Assembly: GCA_037783415.1 (NCBI GenBank)
Contig: JAZGTN010000231.1
Span: 310,001 to 374,000 of the forward strand
Direction: 5' to 3'
Origin: Leptasterias polaris
Lineage: Eukaryota; Echinodermata; Asteroidea; Forcipulatida; Asteriidae
Length of the DNA: 64,000 nt
Positions within the stretch are counted from its first letter, which is position 1. Every line of letters begins with the position of its first letter. The notes beneath the pieces were generated by a model. It was not told where the DNA came from. It was given only the letters and a program-made list of their open reading frames with translations, and did not search any database. Of the stretch, positions 37,801 to 49,800 are shown piece by piece. Made by a program: the position numbers and the translations under genes.

Positions 37801-40800
37801 AGCATTCTATTGAGGAAGAGGGAGGGGTATTGGTAGAGAAGGGAAAGATGGCTGACCATTTCAAAGGGCTAGCATTCTATTGAGGAAGAGGGAGGGGTAT
37901 TGGCAGAGAAGGGAAAGATGGCTGACCATTTCAAAGGATTAGCATTCTATTGAGGAAGAGGGAGGGGTATTGGTAGAGAAGGGAAAGATGGCTGACCATT
38001 TCAAAGGGCTAGCATTCTATTGAGGAAGGAAAAGGGAGGGATATTGGTAGAGAGGGGAAAGATTGCTGACCATTTCAAATGGTTAGCATTCTATTGAGGA
38101 AGAGGGAGGGATATTGGCAGAGAGGGGAAAGATGGATGACCATTTCAAAGGGTTAGCATTCTATTGAGGAAGAGGGAGGGATATTGGTAGAGGGGAAAGA
38201 TGGCTGACCAGAGGGAAAGTGGAGTGCTATTTTGTACCTGTATCATGGTGATGTTTGTTGTAGTAACATCACCCAGGGTGGCGCATCCAACCATCCTTCA
38301 AACAACAAACAAAAACAAAAAAGCCTTGTAATAAGGATGACCATAATGTGCAATTAATAAAGGGAATAAAGGTTCAAAATTGCTAACTAACATTACTAGA
38401 ACGACTTTTGGGTGTATGGGTTCGAATCCTGGTCATGACATTTGTGTCCTTGAGCGAGACACTTAACTATAATTGCTTCTCTTCACCCAGAGGTAAATGA
38501 GTCTTTGAGTGCAGGATAGATTCTTGATATAGCTTGATGCGCTACTTACTGGCAGCACGGACTGCAGAGAGCTGATGAGATGGTTTTTTAGGAATGAAGA
38601 AACTGACCCATATGACCAGGGTAACAATGTTCATGCACCACAAGCATCAAAAATGGTGGATACTGGCACTACATAAATGTCCATTATTAAATGTGAAATA
38701 AAGCCAAGCGTCATAAAGCTGTGTCACACTCAGTAATAATTACAGGCAACTTAATGGCGGCCATATTCACTCTGTGCATTGGAAATAGTCTTTTTTTCTA
38801 ATTACAGTGTCTCACTGACTTGAAGCCCCCCCCCCCCCCCCCCCAGACGGAGCCAGCTGTGGCTGGGGCTTCAAGGCACGTTAACATGGGGATCAAGCCA
38901 CAGCCACAAACTCTCCAAAAGAATCAATGTGAAAATTGGAATGGAAGTGTGTTGTCATCTTTGGGATTGTCCGGAACTGGTTGCTCGTAAATAAGCCATT
39001 TGCGTGTTAGATCTAAATAATGTCTGGTACAATGACTTGCTTAGTCACACGGTACCACTTAAATTTGAATTCCTCAGACTATAGAGACAGTTGCTATGTC
39101 AAAATGGTTCAGGGCAAGCTTTTGTCTAGTAAACCCCAGATGAGCAAACCCTGGTACCACTGTGCTATACACATTCATTCCAAATTGTGTATGAATGTTT
39201 GCATTTTCTTACGGATCTACGCAAAAGCTTGCCCCAAACTATTTGACATGGCAATTGTTTCTATAAGTCTGAGGAATTCAAATATAAGGGGTAAGTTGTG
39301 ACTAAGCAAGACATTGTACCAGACATTATTCAAAGCCAACTCGCAAATAGCTTATTGCCTCATGTGTCCTCATGTCAAAGAATGACATCAGAAACAAACT
39401 GCATAACCCCAGTAAACAATACCACAGAAATAGTTAGGTTTTTTTTAAATGAAGATATGTAACAAAGAAACTTACTTTGCTTTTTCCTCACTTCTATACT
39501 TCAGGAGAGAGTTCATAATTTGTTGCTATATAACGAATATGAAAAATTATAATCAATAATTGGTCACAAGCAAAATCTCCTATGAGAACCCACAAAATGA
39601 GGTTTTAAACAAGAATTTAACAATAGTTATATGAGGCTGCATTCAAATCAGCGTCTTCGGAAACGGCTACTGGCAGCAGAGACAACATTCAAGAATATAC
39701 CTTTACAGCAATCTGGCCAGAGCCGCTGCCGAAGTCATTAATTCAGAACTGGCATAATGTATAAAGAGTAATATCATTTGAATCTTTAAAAAAAAATCTA
39801 ACCCAAGGACTCCGGCATTTGTTTCTGTTTAAACAAATATTTGTTATGCAAGTTCACCCTAAACTAAACTAAAAGCCACTTTTGGTGAGGGGCTATAACG
39901 AAAAGAAAAAAACTATGATTAAAGAAAGACAACTTGAAGACAAAAACACACGTCTGCATGAAAAATGAATACTTGAGTAGCAAATGAGACATTTTTCAAA
40001 CAGTATCTTATACTATCCCAAAGAATATATAAAAATTGAAATGTAAATATAATTTTGTTTTCCTTAGTGACTGCTTAAATCTGCTTGCTTTAAGTTACTT
40101 CAAGTGACATGTATCTAAGAAGCTGTACTTACCAACTTCCCCACTGCAGTGTTTTCAATGAAACGTGACCCATGACCAGGATTTCCTTCACATTTTATTT
40201 CTAACCCTGAAATAAATTATTTTAATTTTCGTTTAAGCTTTTAAGAACACTTGTGTATCATAGAAAAAATACACAAACAGCAGTACTTGTTATTTCATTT
40301 AGAAAAGACAAGAACAAGAACATTAAGTTAAACAAAAAGCAATCTGTGTGCAGACCAGGGCCAAATTTCACAGACCTGCTTAAGCACACAAAAGTAGCTA
40401 AGCACAACAAAATTGTGCTTACCAGAATGAGGTTACAGGACCCACACAAAACATGTCACATATTACTGTGACTGGTATCCTGCTTCTTTTTTCTAAGCAG
40501 AAAATCTTTAAGCATTATGTATGCTGATGAGCGGCTCTGTGAAATTGGGCCAAGGGCCCGATCTTTTTGTCACTGGTGACCGCTTACTGTAAACATAAAT
40601 AAATCCTAGTGGTCAGGTGGTCGCAGAAAATTCTGCACTTAGGTAAGCTCACTTCACGAATAAAGAAAGAATGCATTGCTCAGTCTTGCATATTCTACAT
40701 GTCTTAACTGTTTTATTAAGGGACAACTGTGCTATATTGATTAATTTTTCCCAAAGTTGATCTATTTTTCAAACTGCTGTTTTATAGACTCTTCATTATT

Positions 40801-43800
40801 TTGTCTTTTAAATTGTAAATTGTATGACCAAACTGAAGCCGACTTCTTTATTCATACAGATCTGTCAGAACATGTTCAATCTTGCGACTGTTTTGATGAG
40901 TTATTAATTCCTAAATACATTTGTCACTTTGTGAAAATGAGATGTGTATGCAGAGTTCTATGTACAAACCACGGCATATTGAGATCTGTCTATTTCTGGA
41001 AATGATAATTTATATAGGTCAACAGAACCATTATTTGGTGAAAAGGCAAAAAGTTCTTCATGTGTAAGTGGTGTTTGAAGCTTTGCATGGTGTTGAAAGT
41101 AAGAAGTAACTATAACTATAAATGTAAATAGTAGTGAACTTGCGGGTACAACCATGTGTATAATCTCTTTTGGGAGGAGTGTTGGCTCTGAAAAGAGCCG
41201 GTTTGGTCTCGACGTTTCGAACAGTATACTCTGCTCGTCTTCAGGAGAATGCTGGACTGCTGGTGGTGTTGCAGCTTAAGTGCTATGTATTTCAATGGAT
41301 GAAAAGGAAAACTAATGATTTGTCACTTCGTAAAAATGCAAAATGGCAAATCTTGTGAATCATCAGTCAGGCTAATTAGGGTAATTACAAAAAACTGTTA
41401 TGTGTTAGGTCCTGAAACTTGTTAAAAATGTTAACATCAATGAGTATGTATTAAAATTGATTTGCCAAACTTTGTGATTTTTTACACAGTCGTCTCTTCA
41501 TTTTTATTACACCAATAAATGTGAATTACAAATGTGAATTTGAAGTTGAATCCACACTTCTTGTTTAACTGAGACAACCTTTGTCTGTACTTTGCAAAGG
41601 ACAGAGACTCTGAAAGATTGCCTCACCAAGGCAAACTTCTGGATGGAGCCCTGAATTGTGAATCACATTGAAATCCAAACAAACAGCCTTCCCATGTTGG
41701 CATTCAATAAACTTCTCCCGCTTCCAAAAAAAGAAAAATCAAGATAACTGAAGTATTCTTACACCAAGAAGCTCTTTCTCCATAGTACACAGTAAACTTA
41801 TCTGTGGGATTGGCCAAACCTGATGAGAAAAAGCAAGATCATTCAATCATGTTTACAAACTTCAAACTCAAAAAATCTTAGGTTTATATTCCTTTAACAA
41901 GAGCCAAACAGAGCATGGAGAATGCTTCGCTCACTTGTTGTCTGTGTCTGCTGTGCCTGCTGTGCAGGCCCTCTATGTTCACTTTATTCATTCATTTAGG
42001 TTTATTATTCCACAAGAAAATTACACAACTGTATATAAAAGGACTAAAAATGGCGTGTTTACATAAAAACAACAATAGTACGTAAAATAAGAAATAAATT
42101 AACAAATGTTTAGCAAGCAATAAAATATGTAAGTACTCAACAAACAAAATAAAGAGAAGAAATCAAAGAAGATTAAATAGTCAAAAACTGTTAAACTACA
42201 TAGCACAAAAAGCATGTGGTTATTATATTCAAAAAAGTAACTAAGTAGCTGACGACTAATGAGCATTGTTTTAGGTAAATCAATGATTGGAAAGGAACGG
42301 GCCACACAAAATGAATAGGTTGTGTGCCAGCTGTTCCAATGCTTACAACAGTCAGCTTAGACCATTCAGCATCAACATCATGTGACATGCCTGTATGGCA
42401 AAACTAGCCTGATCAACCATGGGAAAGTTGATTTATGCCTTACAGCTATCTTTACATGCAATTTCACTTCCAAAAGGGGCAGAGAGTAGCCATAGGGGAC
42501 GTCAGTACAAGGGCTCAACAACAGCGCACAGATCATACAATGTTTTTATGATAAGCTGAGAATCAAAAAATTGTTTTGCAAAATTATTTGAAGATGAAGA
42601 ATTTTCCCTTCTTTTTTGTTGTCTCTCTTTTGTTTGAAAATTTACCTCAAGCACATAATTGTATATCAGCCATTCTCTTCCATGGAATAAAAGACATCCA
42701 CTTTTAAATGAAAACCACATTTTTAAATAATGCTATTTTGCTGCCAAATTAAGGCTTTATCTATGCCATATTTTTACCTTCATCCAGACCAAAGCCCATG
42801 TTGAGTCCAAGAAACGCTGGGTGTTCCACGAACTTCAGCATCCCAAGAATTCCCCCGCGTTCTTCATCTGCACAAATCCCAAATGAAATCAATAATTACA
42901 AAACAATTGATTAATTTGTCAATGTAAAAAATATATACACCTTTTGGAGCAAAAACAGTCACAGCATAGACTTCAGTTTTGGCAGATGCCGAGATTCACC
43001 ACCAGGTGGCGCTCTCTGAATATTATTTTTCTGGTGATGATGTAAAGCTAGAATATCACACATTCCAGAGAAAACATCAACGAAATAACAGTAGACCAAA
43101 TCCATTAAGCTATGTCCCTTAAACTTTGAATATTCACAATCCAGTTTACCTAAAAGTCCAAACAAAGGTCACAAAAATCCCAGCTCAAAATGTAAACAAA
43201 TTACCTCCAATACTGTGTTGCACATTTATTGCTCAACATGGTGTTATGTTAAATAAAACTGAGATGCACTCACCATCTGAAGGGGTTTAATGAAACAAAA
43301 AGTAAACTAATCGAGAAAGGATCCTGAATTTGTTTCACTAGCAAGTAGAATCTTAAAAAAGCTTGGAATATGACATACCTGGCATGAATGTCATGTGAAC
43401 TGTTCTCAGTGGTTGGAGACCAGCTGCTTTGAGTCTACGGATAGCCTCAATGTATCTATCAAAAGAAAACATCATATGGATGGATAAATTATCGAATAAT
43501 AATGTAGGGTGTCATGGCCGAATGGTTAAGAGCATCGGATTCAAGTTCTGGTGGTTTAGTCATCGGGGTGTGGGTTCGAGTCCCGGTCATGACGCTTGTG
43601 TCCTTGAGCAAGACACTTTGCTATAATTGCTTCTCTTCACCCAGGGGTATAAATGGGTACCTGCAAGGGTAGAGGTTGATATTGTGTTTGAAAAAGCCTT
43701 CGGAGCGCCATCACGGCAGCCCGGGCTGTATACTCCCCAGGGAGCCGAGAAAGATTAAAAGGGAATGTTATTGGCCCAATGACCAGGGCACTAATGTAAA

Positions 43801-46800
43801 GCGCATTGAGACGTTATTGTGAAATTGCGCTATATAAGAACTAGTTATTATTATTATTATTATTATAACACTTGATTCTATAAAGTGTACCTATCCTAGT
43901 AGCTAAAAGTTGAGGCGCTTTACAATATTATGATCCCTGTTCATTTGGAATACTTAAACCGTTCCTTAATCTTTCTCATCTCCCTGGGGAGGATACAACC
44001 CCAAGCTGCTTAAATTAGCGCCGAGTGGTAAATCCTAGAAGATACTGCCCTAAGTCCTCTAGGTCCTCATTTATACACCCGTTTCAAGAGAAGGTATTAT
44101 AGTTAAGTGCCATGCTCAAGGACACAAGTATCAAGACCAGGAGTCGAACCCACACTCTGATGATTTGACAATCAGATCTTGAGCCTGATGCACTAGACAG
44201 CTTGGCAACAATCTCATCCAAGGGAACTCCAAAAACTCAACATCATCAAGGGACATAATTTAGTGATGTTTGAAGCTTTGGTTGGTGTGGATAATAGGAA
44301 GTAACTATAACTAGTAAACTTATGGGTACAACCCTGTATAAATCTCTTTTGGGCGGAGTGTTGGCTCTCAGAAGAGTCAGTGTGGTCTCTAACAGTATAC
44401 TGTGTTCGTCTTCTGGAGCAAAAAATAAAATACAAAATTTGAAAAACCTGGAGAGACCTTTGAATTCTCCAGATAAACAATTCTGTCTGAAATACTGTCA
44501 AAGTTGAGAAAATGGCATTTATTGATTTCCCCAAATCATCATTGCTTTGTCATTTTCTTGAAGAGGAGCAGAGTATACTGTTTGAAACATCGTAAAGTGG
44601 TTAAAGTGCTCCAGATTGCACATAGAGTTTTTAAAACCAAACATAAACATTTTGTAAAAAGCATCCAAGGACTGCGTTTCAATTCACAAGCTTTGGCCAA
44701 ACTTGCAAAATTTGTGTTGAGAATGCGCCACAGCTTGAACAATCCTGGTGAGAAACCTGAATCCTCTAGATAGATAAACATTTCCGTCAGAAACAATGTC
44801 AGATTTGATAAAATAGCGTTTGAATTCCCCTCAAATCAACAATGCTTATTTTGATTGCCAAAATAAAAATAAGCACATGTAAGATCAAAAATGAAGTGTT
44901 AAATACCTTTAAGTATAATCTTATAAAAAAAATTCTCAAAGCACTGCCTTTTATTTTAAACTTTCTTACTAATCTCAATGAGGTATACTTACTGGATACC
45001 AACGCTCTTCATGTCCTGTAATTAAAATCAAGGATCAAAACAGCGGTGAGTATTAAACAAATTGAATATCGAGTACTTTAACAATTTCAATTCAAGTGCA
45101 AATGGAACTTACTTTAAAATCATGTTTTTTAGCAAAGTAGTTAAGCCATTAAATGACTACGACAAACCATGGACAGATATTGAAAGATAAATTTTGATGG
45201 TGATCATACAAGTTGTCAATTTTTTCTCCTGCACATAAAACTGTTGTAAAACTACTTAGATTTCAAGACTCTGGCTACTTATTTGCCGATGAGAATAATC
45301 CTAAAAGTACCTGTGTTCCTCGTGCATAAATGTCTCCATTCTCGTACTTCTTGGCTTCAAACGCGTCACACTTCCAGTGCTCCTAGTGGCAAGAGTTTAA
45401 AGATTACACTCTTCAAAAATATTGATTCAGGGGTGCGTTTTCGCGGCCTTAACAAAAATAACTGTTTCGGTTATTGGCCAGTGATTAACCAATGGCAGGT
45501 TCAACCGAAACAGTTATTGGTTACGACCGCGAAAACACACCCCAGCTAAAAGTGATTGCGTATGAAAAGAAGAATACTTGTCAGAAAGGGATTTGTGATC
45601 TGTGACAACTAATACATGTACCAGGGGCGAGAGTCGTTGTTGACAAAAAGATCCGAAAGCAGGATCTAAAGTTTAGGAGTTTGCATCATGAAAAGATGGC
45701 ATTTCCATCTTTTAGTAACCCCTGGAGTTATAGATTTCAAGGAGCTTCTGGAAACAGTATCCTCAGCACTAGAGAAGTAGATCAAAGAGCAGGATGTCTT
45801 TGTATCTGAGATACATAACAGCTTCTTGTCACATATAAGCAGACATAAAAAAGTCTGAATTTAGATAAAAGTCTGAAATTTCCCATCCCTGTAATCAACA
45901 TACCAACCAACATTTAATTTAAAAACTGAGAAAAAGGGACACAAAGCGAAGCGAGAGGTGCGAGCGGATTGTCCAATGGGGGATTTAAACCCATTTAGAC
46001 CTGCAGAAACTGATCATGACCCCTACTGGCTTGTCAAATAGCTTAGACATACCGTGTAGGCCTACTATAGCATCCTCTTTTTAAACTGGTGTCTGACTCG
46101 GACTACTTCTATGTGTTATGGGGAATTAAGCATGCATTATCTATCCCCACCCTAAATATTGGGTGTCTCGGTTTTTAGGTGTTTTTAAATTCAGAAATCG
46201 GGACTGTTGGCTGGCATGCATCTATGCCTATATCACAATTTATATCAAAAATAATCATCGTAAATCATGTAAATAAACTGTATTTAAAAAGGCCCCATTT
46301 CATGGAGCTGCTTTCGCAGAAAATAATGCTTTTAAAACAATTTTCTGCTAAGCACAAATGAGCAAGATACATGTATCAGTCATAGATGATGCATGAGACA
46401 AGGTATTTAGGCTGGTAACGTTGTTCTGGTAAGCATAACTTTGTTGTACTTTAGTAGCTACTTTTTGTGCTTTTAAAGCAGCTCTATGAAATTGGTCCCA
46501 GATCACTTACTGGATATACTGGAACGACATCAGTGTGAGAGTTTAGGACGACACTTTTCAGCGTGGGATCTCTCCCCTCCCATGTCATGATAAACACATC
46601 TTTACCTGGATGAACCTGGTGGATCAAAACAGAACCCCAAAACAATTTTTAAATCTTAGAAATTACACTGAATGAAATAATTTTCATTTATAATAAATCA
46701 ATCAGTTACATTGAGGTTTCAATCATTTAATAATTACATTGGGATAAAGGGTATTTAATAATTATTAGGTTTAACCATACAGTGATGTTTGACATTAGCA

Positions 46801-49800
46801 CTGTATAGGCCTACTCAGTGCTTTCCCAAGTCCTGTGGGGAAAAAAAATCCACATGCATACTACTTGAGTGGGATTTGAACCCACAACCCCCGCATTCTA
46901 ATAGAGTGCTGGTATCTCATCCACTAGACCACTGAGCGTGCCCAGTGGCCAGGTCAAATCCTGTCATTAGAAATTAGAATCCAAAGACAATTCAATAATT
47001 GCATCGGGGTTAAAGAACAATATCATTATGATGTTATCTATCAACCACAGTGTGGAGAAACTACAAAGAGGGATGATGACCTCATGCTTTGATTCTAGTA
47101 GAATCTTTCTTAAAGGCACTGAACACGTTTGGTAATTGCCAAAGACCAGTATTCTCACTTGGTGTATCCCAACATATGCATAAAATAACAAGCCTGTGAA
47201 AATTTGGACTCAATTGGTCATTGAAGTTGCAAGAAAATGATGAAAGAAAAAACACCCTTGTTGTACAAATTAGTGTGCTTTCAGATAGGAATAAAAGGCT
47301 TCTGGCCAGAAGTCTTTTATTATTTTAGTGAGAAATTGCCTCTTTCTCAAAAACTACGGTACTTCAGAGGGAGTCGTTTCTCACAATGTTTTATACTATC
47401 AACAGCTCTCCGTTACTCGTTGCCAAGTAAGTTTTTATGCTAATATATATTTTGAGTAATTACCAAACGTGTACAGTGCCTTTAAGGTCTGAATACATAC
47501 GATAAAAAAGGGGCAACAAAAACACCTCCTTGAAGAACAGCAGAAATTAGTAGGAAGAAAGGATAGGTCTAAACAATTTTGGCCTTATATTTAAAGGGTG
47601 TGCATGTATAACATTTGGTAAGATCGATAAAGAAATACCACTTTGGGCCTGTACATGGTTTAAAGATGGTCATGATGGAAACGTTTTGCCTGAAATCCTA
47701 GTTTGTGAGAAATTAATACAAATTGATTTGTTTTAATCTCACAACTTTTAATCTCTTAATCTCTGGTTAGTGTCGTGGCCGAGCGGATAAGAGCACCGGA
47801 CTCAAGCTCTGGTGTTTCTGTTCAGCAGAGTGTGGGTTCGAGTCCCGGTCGTGACACTTGTGTCCTTATTAAGCAAGACACTTAACCATTATTGCTTCGT
47901 CCTTCGGATGGGACGTAAAGCCGTTGGTCCCGTGTGTTGTGTAATGCACGTAAAGAACCCAGTGCACTTATCGAAAAGAGAAGGGGTTTGCCCCGGTGTT
48001 CCTGGTTTGATCGGCTGCATATTGCGCCACAGCACCTTGTAAACCATTACATGGTGCTATGTAAAGAAATAGGCCTCAAAATTCAAAAAGTAGCTCCACA
48101 TATATACCTTGCAGGAAAATATTGACTGTTGAAGCGCCTTGAGCGTCACTGAGTGACGGATATGAGCGCTATATAAGAAGCCATTATTATTATTATTATT
48201 ATTATTACAACACCAAATCTCACTGTTCTAAAACACATGACAGGTTGAGCTTAATCGTTCACAGGTTTGTTATTTCATTACATGTTGGGTCACACAAAGT
48301 GTGAATACTGGATACTGGTGGTTTAAGAGCAGCTATGGTGACTACCTTTATTATACATGTGTGTCAATTTTATTATCTAAGATTACAGAGTTATTATCCC
48401 GTCTTTGAGGGACCCTAGAAAGAACCAGCTCTGTGACTCATAGGCCTGACAATACCTGTGCACTGAAGGTGATGAGGAAATGGCAGGATAAGATGTGGGA
48501 GGAAAACCTCACATAGGAAAAACAAATGTTTATGAGGTAGAGACTGAAAACCCAATGCAAGGCTTTGGTCCAGAAAATATACCAAGATGCTGGGGAAAAA
48601 ATAAAGTAACAAAAAAATGGTAGATGATGAAGTGTGGTACAGCTAATTTAAAGGCAAAGTACATACCGTATAACCGTTCGATTGTTTTAAGCATATATGA
48701 ATGTATACAATAATTTCTAACCAGTGAAAATTTAACTTTGAAAGGAGGTTGTGTTTTTGATATATCGCCGTAAATCCGGAGCGAATACACAATTTGAGAA
48801 ACGTTTCTGACAGTAAACGTTTCTCAGATTCAAATGTTGGGGCATAAAACCTTTTTAGTATCTTTTTCCATAAAAACCACATTACATGTACTTTGAAGTG
48901 AAATGAATCTCAAAAAGCTTTATACTATCGAAAGCTGCTGTACTTCTTCGTACGTTTAAAGTTTGTATTGCCATTAATTTTCAAAGTCATTACCAAACGT
49001 ATACAGACCCTTTAAACTGACACTCCACAACACCAGAAATAAAAAACTAGAAGTTTGGGATTTTTGCCTATTTTTCTTCTCTTGATGGTTGGGTCACACT
49101 TTCTAAGAAAGTATCATTATGGGCAAAGGTGATGCAAGATCGATGCAAAAAATCCTGAATTCATGGAAAAGTCGGGCAAATCAATACCTTTATCTGGACT
49201 CACCTCCACAATCTGATAAGGAAGTTTGAGCTCATCAGCCATCTGCCTCAAAAAACACAATGCACCATCTGTCAAAGAAAAAAACAATACATTTGGGGTT
49301 GAAAACAAATAAATTGATTAGAGCAGGACTTGAACCAGCGACCTCCGCATTAACTAAATTTCATTTAAATAATTAAATTATTGCTTATAACCAGCCTCTT
49401 GCTCGATTACGAGGAAGAATTTAAAATCTCAGTAAGGATCTTCAACTCCACATTAACAATTTAAGACGAAGATTATTAATTTTTTTAGTTTTTAGTACCA
49501 TATAAAAATAAACATATAGGCCTCAAAGACTCCAGCCGTCAAAAGGTAACTAATTTGTGAATCGCATTCATTCCCACCTCAATTGATGTTCCAGCTTTCA
49601 ATATCAAAATCATGCTGGAAATGTTGCTGCATCGAAAGATAAGATAACGATTTTGTCAGCCAATGTTAACAAGTTAAAAATCACAACATCAGAAATTGTA
49701 CTTTGTAGTGCACCTCGACTCTCGAGCTCTTAATAATAAATAACCAAACAAATTTAGACTGTAAATAAAATAGTATATATCATACATGTATGTACGACTT

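Noticed and set aside
43509..43600. Functional tRNA-Leu or tRNA-Ser-like gene
   Set aside because: The tRNA-like region is the head of a SINE with other copies and an ATT tail.
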